NCBI GenBank assembly: GCA_016714225.1
Contig: JADJNS010000020.1
Span: 1-64,000, forward strand
Reading direction: 5' to 3'
DNA: 64,000 bases
Source of the DNA: Archangiaceae bacterium
GTDB lineage: Bacteria; Myxococcota; Myxococcia; Myxococcales; Myxococcaceae
The position numbers and the translations under genes are program-made. The notes under the pieces were generated by a model. It was not told the origin of the DNA, ran no database searches, and saw only the letters and a program-made list of their open reading frames with translations. Below, one piece after another: positions 26,733-36,140 of the stretch (the first letter of the stretch is position 1; each line of letters begins with the position of its first letter).

Positions 26733-26986
26733 CCGTCGACCAGGCCGCGCTCGAAGAGCGCCTGCAGAAAGCCCAGCACCTGCTCCCCCGTCGCCTCGGC
26801 GGGCAGCGCCGCGAGAATCTCGGCCACGCTCCGCCTCCCGTCGATCAGCTCCCACACCCGGGCCGCCGAGGCGTTGAGCCCTCGCGCCACCGTGCCGTGG
26901 GCGTCGAGCATCACCGCTTCCTCGCCCACGTACTCGAGCTCCACGCCCGGGCGCCGGCGCGGCACGCTGGCAAGGGTGAAGCTCAC
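26729..26986 (-). CDS. PqqD-like small protein
   Basis: The 85-residue protein matches the PqqD fold: an N-terminal beta hairpin (VELEYVGEEAVMLDAHGTVARGL in outline) and then helices with the family core NASAARVWELIDGRRSVAEI and EQVLGFLQALFERGLV. PqqD proteins and the related RiPP recognition elements bind peptide precursors for modifying enzymes. Here no radical-SAM enzyme or precursor peptide is visible. The GTG start 26986 overlaps the AAA+ gene stop (GTGA), so it is the last gene of the kinase/ABC/AAA+ operon. Confidence 0.8.
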   Translation of the reverse strand: MSFTLASVPRRRPGVELEYVGEEAVMLDAHGTVARGLNASAARVWELIDGRRSVAEILAALPAEATGEQVLGFLQALFERGLVDG

Positions 26987-28725
26987 CGCTCGGCCAGCAG
27001 CCCCTTTATCTCTTTCACCCGGCGGGTGATGTAGTCGCGCTCGAGCTTGGCGAAGCTCTCGGGCAGCAGCTCTCGCGAGGTGCACTCCTGCACCGCGACC
27101 AGGTTCTGCAGCTCGATCTCCAGCGGGTAGCTGGGCGGCACGAAGTCTTTCATCACCGCCTCGACGTCTTCCGCCTTCACCTGCTCGCGCCCATCGGTCA
27201 CCGCGCGGAACTTCGAGCGCACCAGCACCGCCTCGATGTCGGCGCCCGAGAAGTTCAGGTTCTTCGAGAGCGCGGCGAACGACGGCACCTCGACCGCCAC
27301 CTTGGTCTTCTTCTGCATCGCCTTGAACAGCTCGTCCCGCTCGGCGTCGCTCTGCGGGTAGAACAGCGCCAGGTGCTCTTCGGCACGCCCCTGCCGCTTC
27401 AAGTCGATGGGCAGCATGTCGGGCCGGCAGGTGAGCAGGAACCAGATGATCTTCCCGCGGAACTCGGTGTTGCCCATGAACGAGGCGATCGACGCGAACA
27501 CCCGGCTCGAGGTGCCCGAGTCTCCGCTCGCGTCGCGGTTGCCCAGAAACGCGTCGGCCTCGTCGATCATCACCGCCACCGGCCACAGCGCCTTGAGCAG
27601 GTTGAAGATCTTCTCGAGGTTGGCCTCGGTCACGCCCTGCCACTGCGAGCGAAAGTTCAAGAACTTCACGCACGGCACGCCGATGTCGCCCGCGAAGCAG
27701 GTGACCATGAACGTCTTGCCGGTGCCCACCGGCCCCGAGAGCAGGTAGCCCATCGGCATCACCTCGATGCGCCCCTTCTTCAGGGCCGCCGCCGCGTTGC
27801 GCAGCATCTGCTTGGCGCGCGCGTGACCTGCCACCGCGTCGAGCCCGTACGGCGGCTCGATGAACTCCAGCAGGCCGTGGCACTCGGCCTGAATGATCTC
27901 TTTCTTCTTCTCCTTGAGCACGTCGGGAGTGATCTTCACCCCCGACTCGCTGGCCTCGGTGATCAGCCGGTCGAGGTTGATGCGCGAAAGCCCCGCGGTC
28001 ATCTTCGCCAGCGCCGCCAGCGGCACGTCCGAGATGCTCTGCAGCTTCTTGCCTTCGAGCTTCGCCTTCACGAAGTCGAGCCGCTCTTCTTCGTCGGGCA
28101 GCAGAAGCTCGATGTTCGCCACGTACGGGTTGCGCGACAGCCGCGGGCTGATCTCTGCCAGGTTCTCGACGATCAGCACGATCGACAGGTCACCCTGCAG
28201 AAACTGCGGGTCCGACGCCCACTTCACCAGCGTGGCCAGCACGAAGCGGTCTTCCGGCGAGAGGTGCGAGAGGTCTCCTGCCGGTGCCAGCGTCTCGGCG
28301 AAGTCGATCACCAGCGCCAGCGACTTGCCGTCGGCCAGCCGCATGCGCAGGTAGTTCTCGAGAATCTGCAGCGCCCGACCCGGGTCGCGCGGCATGGTCT
28401 TCGCGAAGTCGGTGCCGTACATCGCGTCGTAGCCGGCCAGGCCCCGCTGCAGGTCTTGCTGCGACTCGGGGCGCGCGGCGCGAATGCCAGAGCTGCGGTC
28501 GTAGAAGACGACGTGGTCTCTGCCGCCGAACAGCTCTGACTGCAGAAAGTTCTTCAGCGGCCCGAACTCGGTGCTGCCGTCGTCGCGCGCGATCGGCATC
28601 AGGTCTCTGACCGACCCGTAGACGAGAAACGTCGAGACGGTGCGCGTGTAGTACTTCTGCGCGAGCTTCTGCGCCCACGGCGGCAGGTGCGCCAGCGGGT
28701 CGTCTTTCTTCTTGGTCTTGGCCAT
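26983..28725 (-). CDS. AAA+ ATPase with degenerate N-terminal ATPase-like domain
   Basis: From ATG 28725 the protein has 580 residues. The first half (about 30-290) folds like an AAA domain that lost its Walker A: it has LALVIDFAETLAP and SIVLIVENLAEI strands but no P-loop. The second half (about 320-540) is an active AAA+ domain: Walker A GPVGTGKT, Walker B VMIDEAD, sensor-like FLLTCRP and a C-terminal lid. The layout recalls Ycf46-like or FtsH-like single-ring ATPases. It has no membrane segment. In the given sequence its frame is continuous with the kinase gene upstream, but MAKTKKKDD looks like a natural start and a one-base loss near 28774 would explain the read-through. It probably remodels a client phosphorylated or recruited by the adjacent kinase. 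Confidence 0.85.
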   Translation of the reverse strand: MAKTKKKDDPLAHLPPWAQKLAQKYYTRTVSTFLVYGSVRDLMPIARDDGSTEFGPLKNFLQSELFGGRDHVVFYDRSSGIRAARPESQQDLQRGLAGYDAMYGTDFAKTMPRDPGRALQILENYLRMRLADGKSLALVIDFAETLAPAGDLSHLSPEDRFVLATLVKWASDPQFLQGDLSIVLIVENLAEISPRLSRNPYVANIELLLPDEEERLDFVKAKLEGKKLQSISDVPLAALAKMTAGLSRINLDRLITEASESGVKITPDVLKEKKKEIIQAECHGLLEFIEPPYGLDAVAGHARAKQMLRNAAAALKKGRIEVMPMGYLLSGPVGTGKTFMVTCFAGDIGVPCVKFLNFRSQWQGVTEANLEKIFNLLKALWPVAVMIDEADAFLGNRDASGDSGTSSRVFASIASFMGNTEFRGKIIWFLLTCRPDMLPIDLKRQGRAEEHLALFYPQSDAERDELFKAMQKKTKVAVEVPSFAALSKNLNFSGADIEAVLVRSKFRAVTDGREQVKAEDVEAVMKDFVPPSYPLEIELQNLVAVQECTSRELLPESFAKLERDYITRRVKEIKGLLAER

Positions 28726-28744
28726 GGGTTCTCTTTGCAGAGCG

Positions 28745-30903
28745 CTAGTGAGACTTCTTGAAGCGTTGGGTGAGCCGTTGACCTCGCCGCCCTCTTTCAC
28801 CGTCACCGTCTCGACCAGCGGCTCGAAGCCCTTCGCCTTGATCAGCACGCTCACCGTGCCGGCCTTCACCGGGTGCAGGTGGGGCCAGCTCTTGACCGGC
28901 GAGCCGTCTTTCTCGGTGATCTTCTCGCCGTTGACGTTCACGTCGAGCACCTCGGCGTCGGCCGGTACATCGATGTACAAGAGCCCCGTCGGCGGCGGCT
29001 TGAGCACGATGATCGCGGTCACCGCGACCAGCAGCAGCAGCACCGCCACGCCGATCAGCGCGAACAACACCTTGTTCGACCCGCCCTGCGCCACCGGCCG
29101 CGGCGGCTCGGCCGCCACCACCTTGGGCGAGGCCTGCTGCGAGGTGCGCCGCTTGCGCGGCTCGGGCGGGTTGCCCGGCACCGGCGCGGTGATCTGCTCG
29201 TCCGGCGGCTGCAGCTGGGTCGGAGCATCTTCGGTGTCGACGCCCGGCGCGGTGACCGGCAGCGGGTCGAGCTTCGCCTGACTGGGTGAACGCCGGGCGC
29301 GCGCCGCGGCGCCGGGGCGCCCCGCGTCGACCACCGTCGCCATCGGCCCCGCCTGCGGCGGCATCGTCAGATCCGACAGCGGCTGCAGCGGGTCGACCCC
29401 GGCGCCCTCGGGCGCGCTGCGCTGCACGGCAGGTCGGCCCGGGTCGGTGGGCGCCTGGTGCTCGCCGGTGGCCAGCGGGCGCCCCTTGAACGGCGACTCC
29501 ATCGACACCGTGGCGCCGTCGGGCGCCTGCAGGCCGAGGCCCGCCGCCGCTGGGCCCGGCTGGAACAGCGTGTCGCCGTCGACCAGCTGGGTCGAGTTGT
29601 CTTCTTTGCCGTTGGTGAGCATCGGCGCAGCTGCGGTGAGCTTCGGCAGCGCCGGGCCGCTGGTGCTGCGCGCCAGCGCGGGCAGCTCGGCCGACAGCTG
29701 CACCGGCGTCACCAGCGGCAGCGGAGCGCTCGCCGCCGAGAGCACCGGCGGCGCGCCGCGGGGGTTGCTCACCCGCTCGCGGGTCAGCGCACCGGCGCCG
29801 GCCATCGGCACCGGAGTCACCGCCGGCACCGCGGCCGCCGCGCCGGGGCTGCTCGGTGCAGGAGCCGGCGCCGAGCTCATGCCGAACCCGGCCTCGGCCG
29901 CCGCCAGCATGCCCTCGGGCGCCTTGACGTCGGTGTACTCGATGATGCGCTGCTTCTCGCGGTCGACCTCTTCGGCGAACGTCGACTTCATGTACTGCGA
30001 GAGATCTTTGCGGCTGAAGATGTTGTCCGAAGTGATCAGGAACCGCTGCAGGTCGTCGGCGACCTCGCTCGCGTACTGGTAGCGCTCGTCGACGTCCTTC
30101 GCGAGCGCCTTCATCACGATCTTCTCGAGCCCGTCGGGAATCTTGCGGTTGTAGGTCGACGGCGGCAGCACCTCGACCTTGCGCACCTTCTCGAGCACCG
30201 AGAAGTCCGAGTCGCCGACGAACAGCCGCTCGCCGGTGAGCATTTCGTACAGACACACCCCGATCGCGAACACGTCGCTGCGGCGATCGAGCGGCAGCCC
30301 GCGAATCTGCTCGGGGCTCATGTACCCGAACTTGCCCTTCAAGATGCCGGCCTGGGTCTTGGTCGCCTTGCCCGCCGCCTTGGCGATGCCGAAGTCGATC
30401 ACCTTGACCTCGCCGTCGTAGCTGATCAGCACGTTCTGCGGGCTCACGTCGCGGTGCACGATGTTCATGTCGCGCCCGTTCACGCTCTTGCGGTGTGCGT
30501 AGTCGAGGCCCTCGCACGTCTTGCCGATCACGTAGCAGGTGAGCGGAATGGGAGCCGGCTCACCCTTCTTCCGGCAGCGGTCGAAGATCGCCCGCATGTC
30601 CTTGCCGGGGATGTACTCCATCGCGATGAAGTAGCTCGAGGCGATGTGACTGAGCTCGTAGATCTGCGCGATGTTGGCGTGGTTCAGCTGGACGGTGATC
30701 TTCGCCTCGTCGATGAACATCGAGATGAACTCTTCGTCTTCGGCGATGTTCGGCAAGATGCGCTTGATCGCCACCAGGCGCTCGAAGCCGCCGGCGCCGA
30801 AGGTCTTGCCGCGCCACACCTCGGCCATGCCGCCGATGTTGATGCGATCGAGCAGCAGGTACTTCCCGAAGGGTATCGGCTGCCGTTTGACCGGGGAGTT
30901 CAA
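28745..30903 (-). CDS. membrane-anchored Ser/Thr protein kinase with PEGA-like external domain
   Basis: This is a Hanks-type kinase. The Gly loop is near 20-28 (NIGGMAEVWRG) and Lys lies in VAIKRI. The catalytic loop is HRDVSPQNVL, the Mg loop IDFGIAK, and the activation segment ends GYMSPEQ. After residue 330 there is a long Pro/Ala-rich linker, a membrane helix (VLFALIGVAVLLLLVAVTAI) near 640, and an extracytoplasmic PEGA-like segment (GLLYIDVPADAEVLDVNVNG). The start is TTG 30903, overlapping the previous stop (TTGA). The frame runs on through 28725 into the AAA+ gene. One extra base near 28774 would instead give the ending LTQRFKKSH and a stop at 28745-28747. The kinase probably senses an envelope signal for this operon. 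Confidence 0.85.
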
Positions 30904-31676
30904 GGGGCCTCGGCGCCGAAGTTACCAGCGTCGCCCTCGATGGTCATCGGCCCTGACTCACCTTCTCCACCCTCGGGCCCCAGCGGCGGCGGCGGCTGGG
31001 CCGCCCGCTTCTGCACCAACCCGGCGATCGGCTCGCCGCCCGAGGTCACCACCTGCGGCGCCCCGAAGCGCTCGCCCAGCGGCAGCCCGACGGCGGTGAC
31101 CCACGCCTGCGAGCGGTCGGCCGACACGCAGTACAGCAGCGTGCCCGCGCCCGCCTCGCCCCGCTCGAGCCTCGGGCCGGTACAGCCGTCGAGAATCTTC
31201 AGCTGCCACGCCCCCAGCGGCTCGCCGTGCGCCAGGTACGGAACCTCGCCGAGCTCTGCCAGCAGCGCGCCCAGGCTCTCGCTGTCGGAGATCACCGCGC
31301 CCGGGGTCGCCAGCGCGTTGGCCTTCTGCTCGAACACCTCGATGGCCGCCGCCACCCGCGACGCCGACGAGAAGGGCGTCTTGTTCGCCGACACCAGGAA
31401 GAGGTCGACGAACAGCCCCACCACCAGCACGATCGGCATCACCCGGTAGCCGCGCCAGGTGCGGTCGCGCCGCCGCAGCACGCCAAAGCCCGTGAGCCCG
31501 CCGCCCACCAGCGAAAGCCCCACCAGCAGCGCCGCGAACGGCACCGAGGGCAGCTGGCTCATCGCCGCCACCTCGGAGCCCCGGGCGCGCGCCGCGTCGA
31601 GCAGGTCTCCGCCGTAGAGCCAGGCCAGCAGCAGAAAAGAGCCCGCGTTCACCGCGACGCTGACGCGTGGAATCAT
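30900..31676 (-). CDS. membrane protein of the kinase/ABC operon, 258 aa
   Basis: From ATG 31676, which overlaps the upstream stop (ATGA), the protein has 258 residues. There are about three hydrophobic segments in the first 100 (SVAVNAGSFLLLAWL, PFAALLVGLSLVGGGLTGF, VMPIVLVVGLFVDLFLV). A hydrophilic region with two Cys (GCTGPRL, LLYCVSADR) and an acidic Pro/Gly-rich tail follow. I do not recognise the family. Its position between the ABC permease and the kinase, with overlaps on both sides, suggests a link between transport and signalling. Confidence 0.7.
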   Translation of the reverse strand: MIPRVSVAVNAGSFLLLAWLYGGDLLDAARARGSEVAAMSQLPSVPFAALLVGLSLVGGGLTGFGVLRRRDRTWRGYRVMPIVLVVGLFVDLFLVSANKTPFSSASRVAAAIEVFEQKANALATPGAVISDSESLGALLAELGEVPYLAHGEPLGAWQLKILDGCTGPRLERGEAGAGTLLYCVSADRSQAWVTAVGLPLGERFGAPQVVTSGGEPIAGLVQKRAAQPPPPLGPEGGEGESGPMTIEGDAGNFGAEAP

Positions 31677-32953
31677 CCCGCCAGGGTCCTCGCCGGGTCG
31701 ATGCCCGCAGCGTCGCGCGAAGGCCACCACGCGCCCGCAAGAGACGCGAGCACGCCCAGCCCCACGCCCGCCAGCGGCAGCCAGGGGGGAATGAAAAAGA
31801 ACGTGTCGGGCTTGAACGGAAACTGCGGCAGGTGACTGAGGGCCAGCGCGTCGAGCCCGTAGCTGGCGGCGATCGCCAGCGCCGCGCCCACCGCGCCGCC
31901 CACCGCCCCCAGCACCGCCGCCTCGGCGAAGATGAGCGCGCGCACGTCGCGCTTCGAGGCGCCCACCGCGCGCATGATGCCCAGCTCTTTCGCCCGCACC
32001 CGCACCGACGCCGAGAGGGCGTGGGCGATGTTCACCGCCGCGAGCAGGCAGATGAGCAGCGAGAGCAGCGCCAGCGCGCCGGTGGTGAGCAGCACCGCGG
32101 CGCCGGCGTTCTCGGCCCAGCGGCGCTCCTGCTCGTCGACCTTGAGGCCCATCTCCTTCACGTGCGCCACCAGCTCGGGCACCCGCGACGGGCCGTCGGC
32201 CTGCAAGGTGACTCCGCTGAAGGTCTCGAAGTCCACCCCCGAAGCCTTGTTGAGCCGTACCGCCGTGTCGAGGGGAATGGTGAGGCCCGCCAGAATGCCG
32301 CGGTCAGAAGCGCCCACCAGCTGCAGCGTGGCCGCGGTCACCGGCCCCGGCCTGGTCGCCACCACGAACGAGCGGTTGAACTCGACGGGGAACTGAAAGC
32401 CCGCCGCGAGCGAGGCCGACAGCCGCGGCAGGCCGCGGTTGGGCGCGAAAGAGTTGTTGTAGATGTCGACCAGGCGCGACGCGACGATCGCCGGCACCGG
32501 CTGGCCTTCGGCGGGGTCCTTGAAGTCGCCCATCAGCACGTCGTTCTTCACCAGCTCGGGGTCGACGCCCACCGCCAGCACCTCGAGGCCCATGTGCAGC
32601 CGGGTGCCGAAGAAGTCGCCGTCGTAGCGGCTCACCGCCGGCACCCGCACGTTCATCTTGCGGTACGCCGCGGTCACGCCCGGCAGTGCGCGCAGCCGCT
32701 CGAAGGTGTCTTGATCGATCTTCCCGCCGCCCAAGATGGAGCCGAGGGTGATCTGCGACGGCACCACCTCGACCAGCTGCGCGTCGAGGGGGAAGACCTT
32801 CTCGCGCACCACCCTCCCGATGCCCAGGCCGAGCGCCACGAAGAAGACCAGCGCCGCGATGCCGATGCTGACCCCGAACACCGACGACAGCGCTCCGCGC
32901 ACGTCGCGCCGCACCGAGAGCTTCACCAGCCGCAGCAGCGCGCCGAAGGTCAT
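31673..32953 (-). CDS. ABC transporter permease, FtsX/MacB type
   Basis: The 426-residue protein has the MacB/LolC/FtsX layout: one N-terminal membrane helix (SIGIAALVFFVALGLGIG), a periplasmic region of about 230 residues, then three C-terminal helices in the FtsX domain (TTGALALLSLLICLLAAVNI, AAVLGAVGGAVGAALAIAAS, PLAGVGLGVLASLAGA) and a closing PARTL motif. These permeases act mechanically on periplasmic or outer-membrane substrates (lipoproteins, macrolides, peptidoglycan hydrolases) rather than passing solutes. It overlaps its ATPase gene and the next membrane protein gene by ATGA. Confidence 0.9.
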   Translation of the reverse strand: MTFGALLRLVKLSVRRDVRGALSSVFGVSIGIAALVFFVALGLGIGRVVREKVFPLDAQLVEVVPSQITLGSILGGGKIDQDTFERLRALPGVTAAYRKMNVRVPAVSRYDGDFFGTRLHMGLEVLAVGVDPELVKNDVLMGDFKDPAEGQPVPAIVASRLVDIYNNSFAPNRGLPRLSASLAAGFQFPVEFNRSFVVATRPGPVTAATLQLVGASDRGILAGLTIPLDTAVRLNKASGVDFETFSGVTLQADGPSRVPELVAHVKEMGLKVDEQERRWAENAGAAVLLTTGALALLSLLICLLAAVNIAHALSASVRVRAKELGIMRAVGASKRDVRALIFAEAAVLGAVGGAVGAALAIAASYGLDALALSHLPQFPFKPDTFFFIPPWLPLAGVGLGVLASLAGAWWPSRDAAGIDPARTLAG

Positions 32954-33603
32954 GCCGGCACCAGCTTGCCGCTCTCGAGCCGAAGCACCCGCTTCGCCGC
33001 GCGGCTGACGCGCTCTTCGTGGGTGACGGCCAGCACGGTGAGCCCCTCGGCGTTGAGCGACTCGAACAGCGCGATGATCTCGGCCCCGGTGGCCGCGTCG
33101 AGGTTGCCGGTCGGCTCGTCGCAGAACAGCACCTTGGGCCGCGCATACAGCGCGCGCGCGATGGCGACCCGCTGCCGCTCGCCGCCCGAGAGCTGCGAAG
33201 GCTGCCGCGAAGCCTTGTGCGAAAGCCCCACCCGCTCGAGCGCGGCGCGAGCGTCTCCGCCGCTGGCGCCGAAGAACGAAGGCAAGGCCACGTTCTCGAG
33301 CGCGTTCAACCCGGGCACCAGGTGAAACGACTGAAAGACGAACCCGACGGTGCCGTTTCGAAACCGCGAGAGCGCCGTATCGCTCAACCCGCGCAGCGAG
33401 ACGCCGGCCACGTTGACGTCGCCCTGATACTGCGAGTCGAGGCCGCCCAAGATGTGCAGCAAGGTCGACTTGCCGCTGCCGCTACGGCCCATGACCGCGA
33501 CGAGCTCGCCGGCAGCGACCTCCAGGTCGGCCGAATCGAGCACGGTGAGCGCCCCCCCCTCACCGTCGGAAAAAGAGCGGCGCAGCCCCCGGGCCGAGAT
33601 CAA
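32950..33603 (-). CDS. ABC transporter ATPase, LolD/MacB type
   Basis: This is an ATP-binding subunit for the adjacent FtsX-type permease. Walker A is GRSGSGKST, the signature LSGGERQRVAIARAL, and Walker B VLFCDEPTGNLD with the His switch VTHEE. I chose the TTG at 33603 because GAGGGCAGG lies 8 bases upstream and ISARGLRRSF is a typical LolD start. A GTG at 33666 would add 21 Arg/Ala-rich residues coming from a GCGCGG tandem repeat. Its stop overlaps the permease start (ATGA). Confidence 0.9.
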   Translation of the reverse strand: MISARGLRRSFSDGEGGALTVLDSADLEVAAGELVAVMGRSGSGKSTLLHILGGLDSQYQGDVNVAGVSLRGLSDTALSRFRNGTVGFVFQSFHLVPGLNALENVALPSFFGASGGDARAALERVGLSHKASRQPSQLSGGERQRVAIARALYARPKVLFCDEPTGNLDAATGAEIIALFESLNAEGLTVLAVTHEERVSRAAKRVLRLESGKLVPA

Positions 33604-33700
33604 GCGACGAACCTGCCCTCGACGGACCAACGCCCGCGCCCGCGCCCGCGCCCGGAGCCCGGCCACGGTCTGTCGAAGCCCGCAGCGCGCTCCCGAACCC

Positions 33701-35305
33701 TCACCGCCCGGCGTCTCCAGCAGCGACCGAACGAGAGGCCCCCAAAAGCAACGACACCCGACTCTGCACGGCGCCCTCAGCCGTACCGACCGTAACGGTC
33801 ACCGCCCGCAAGTCATCGGTGTTGTCGAGCCACCGCACGGTGGTGGCCTTGATGGCGAACCCACCGATGCCCCACGCCGAAACAGGCAGCTCCCGCACCG
33901 CATCAGACAGCTTCCGCAAGTCGACGGCGACGGCCACCGCGCTCGACTCGAGCGCGCTGTTGCCATCGGCGGCCGTGCCCGGCGCCCGCTCATTCGCGGC
34001 CTTCAAAGCCATCACCCGAGAGAGCGGAGCCCCGAACAAGACCCTGTCTCCGGCCGCCGCGAAGTGAACCCCTTCGCCCTGCGAGTAGGTGGTGACGTAG
34101 ACCCCGTCCTTCAGGGTCATCTGCGCTCCGAACCCCGGCGCGACCTCGGCCAGCTTCGCCAGGGCCGGCTCGACGACCGCCGCCGACTTCACCGGAGCGA
34201 CCCCGCTCAGGTGCACGAACGAGAACGGGTTGGTTCGCCGCACGTCGAGGTCGGGCAGGCCCGCGCCCATCTGGGCGGTGGGCGCGAGCGAGAGCCCCAG
34301 CACCGCGCCCGGGGCCACCTGCTCGAGCGCCTGACCGAGATCGAACCCGCCCTGCGCGAGCGCGCGGGTGAGCGTGGTGCCCAAGAGCGGCTTGATGATC
34401 GGCAGCAGCTGCGACGACTCACCGGTGAACCGCGCCACCAAAAACGCGTCGTGCGGCAGCAGGCCCGCCAGCGACACCGACTGCCGCGCGGGCTCGAACA
34501 CGCTGAGCGAGGCCTTGTCGCCGCCCCAGGGCGAGTCGGTGCTGACCGTGAACGCCCCCGCATCGAGCGTGACCACCGCGACCAGGTGCGCGACCGGCAG
34601 CGCCATCATCGCCTTCGAGCCCGGCGGCAGATAGACGACCAGGTCGGGGCTGCGGGGCAGCCGCTTCAGCGACGCCGGCAGAGAGGTGTCTTTCGCCAGC
34701 GTGTCGCCCTCGGCCCGCGCCGCCCACCCGGCCAGCTGGTCGACCGCCTTGCGCGAGGCGATGAGCGCGTACCCGTGCGCCGCCGCCCACGCCAGGTGCG
34801 CCCCGCCGTTGCCCATGAAGCGGTGAACCGTCACCCCGTTCTCGGTCTTGTCCTCCACCATGCTCGCCCCGAGGCGGTTCGCCGAGAAGGTGCGAATGAA
34901 CGACCCGATGCGGCCCTCGTCTTTGATCGGCAGGGCGACCATCGAGCTGCCCTCGTCGTCCATGATGGCCACGCCCGCGGGCGCGCCGGCCAAGAGGCCA
35001 ATCTTGTCGAGCTGCTCTCTCGACCGGGGGTCGATGCCCAGGTCGTGCACCAGCGCATCGACGTAGGCGTGGGCATCGTCGACGCCGGCGGTCTGCGCCA
35101 CGAAGCTGGCCACCTTCAGCTGCTCGACCAGCTGCAGCTTCTGCCCCAGCTGCTCCACCGACGGCACGATGAGGTACGCGTTGGCGCCCACCGGCAGCAC
35201 CCGCTCGACGCCGCCGCTGGCCGCTCCCGCTGCTCCGCCGCCGGCCCTCCCGCACTTCGAGCACGCCGTGGCGCCGAGCAACAGCACCACCACCAGCCGC
35301 CGCAT
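33701..35305 (-). CDS. lipoprotein of the kinase/ABC operon, 534 aa
   Basis: From ATG 35305 the signal MRRLVVVLLLGATAC gives lipid attachment at Cys15 (a GTG one codon earlier is equally possible). The body is a long alternating alpha/beta protein without Cys. It has repeated patterns such as AGVAIMDDEGSSMVALPI, HLAWAAAHGYALIASRKAV and VHFAAAGDRVLFGAP, spaced by about 200 residues, which suggests duplicated domains like those of DUF3352-type proteins. I do not recognise a catalytic motif. It overlaps the previous gene (TGATG). As the lipoprotein next to a LolD/MacB-type transporter, it may be its client or its periplasmic partner. Confidence 0.75.
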   Translation of the reverse strand: MRRLVVVLLLGATACSKCGRAGGGAAGAASGGVERVLPVGANAYLIVPSVEQLGQKLQLVEQLKVASFVAQTAGVDDAHAYVDALVHDLGIDPRSREQLDKIGLLAGAPAGVAIMDDEGSSMVALPIKDEGRIGSFIRTFSANRLGASMVEDKTENGVTVHRFMGNGGAHLAWAAAHGYALIASRKAVDQLAGWAARAEGDTLAKDTSLPASLKRLPRSPDLVVYLPPGSKAMMALPVAHLVAVVTLDAGAFTVSTDSPWGGDKASLSVFEPARQSVSLAGLLPHDAFLVARFTGESSQLLPIIKPLLGTTLTRALAQGGFDLGQALEQVAPGAVLGLSLAPTAQMGAGLPDLDVRRTNPFSFVHLSGVAPVKSAAVVEPALAKLAEVAPGFGAQMTLKDGVYVTTYSQGEGVHFAAAGDRVLFGAPLSRVMALKAANERAPGTAADGNSALESSAVAVAVDLRKLSDAVRELPVSAWGIGGFAIKATTVRWLDNTDDLRAVTVTVGTAEGAVQSRVSLLLGASRSVAAGDAGR

Positions 35306-36120
35306 CACGAGCGCACCTTGCCGCCGTGGCTCACTCCAGGGTTCAGCTCTTCGGTGAACTCCATGAACTTTTCCATCTCGCGCACGGTCTCCTCGGTCGC
35401 TTCGACCTCTTGGGTGAGCGCCTCGAGCTGACGCCCCACCACCTCGGGGTCGCGAATGGCGATCGACTGCTCGTGGGTGAGCCGCAGCACGTCTTCGATG
35501 CTGGCGAGCTGGTGGCTCACCACCTCGCGCGACTCGGCGGCCTGCTCGAACCGCTGCACCCGCTTCTTCAAGATCTCGGCCCGGCGCAGCTTCACTTCTT
35601 TCAGCCTCGGGTTGCTCTCTTGGGCGGCCTCGGCCTCGAGCGCCTTCAGCTCTTCCACCACCGCGGTACGGTCGGTGGCCGACAGATATTTACGGTAGCT
35701 GTTGAGGGTGCCCAGCAGCCGCAAGAAGGCGGTGAGCAGCGCGTCGAGGCGGCGCTCCGACGACGCGGCCATCACCCGCCCGCCCGGCAGCCGCTCGTAG
35801 GTGGCGAGAATCTTGTCGCGCAGCTCGCGCAGCGCCAGGTAGTGCTGCTTCTGCGACGGCGCGAGGTCGGCCAGCAGCTGCTCGACCTCGGCCTCGCTGG
35901 CCACGTCGAGCGAGTCTTGCGCGGCGAGGTTCGCGCGCACCGCCCGGCGAAACGACGGCATCAGCGAGAGCAGGCCCAGGTAGACCGCCGAGCCTCCCGC
36001 GGCGGCCGCGAGCGGTATCGGGTCACCCAGCGCGAATGAGGCGATGCCGCCGGCGGCCAGCGCGAGCAGGTTCGCGGGCATCAGAAACGCCGCCTTCAGA
36101 TAGCTCGTTCGGTTCGCCAC
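35305..36120 (-). CDS. coiled-coil membrane protein, first gene of the kinase/ABC operon
   Basis: The 271-residue protein starts at GTG 36120. Two close hydrophobic segments (FLMPANLLALAAGGIASFAL and IPLAAAAGGSAVYLGLLSL) form an N-terminal hairpin in the membrane. The rest is a long charged helical region (about 85-255) with Glu/Lys/Gln-rich heptads, probably a cytoplasmic coiled coil. It is similar in general shape to toxic-anion-resistance or PspA-associated proteins, but no family is certain. It is 20 bases from the divergent TruB-like gene and starts the operon. Confidence 0.72.
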   Translation of the reverse strand: MANRTSYLKAAFLMPANLLALAAGGIASFALGDPIPLAAAAGGSAVYLGLLSLMPSFRRAVRANLAAQDSLDVASEAEVEQLLADLAPSQKQHYLALRELRDKILATYERLPGGRVMAASSERRLDALLTAFLRLLGTLNSYRKYLSATDRTAVVEELKALEAEAAQESNPRLKEVKLRRAEILKKRVQRFEQAAESREVVSHQLASIEDVLRLTHEQSIAIRDPEVVGRQLEALTQEVEATEETVREMEKFMEFTEELNPGVSHGGKVRS

Positions 36121-36140
36121 TTTCGACTAGTTGTTTACGC

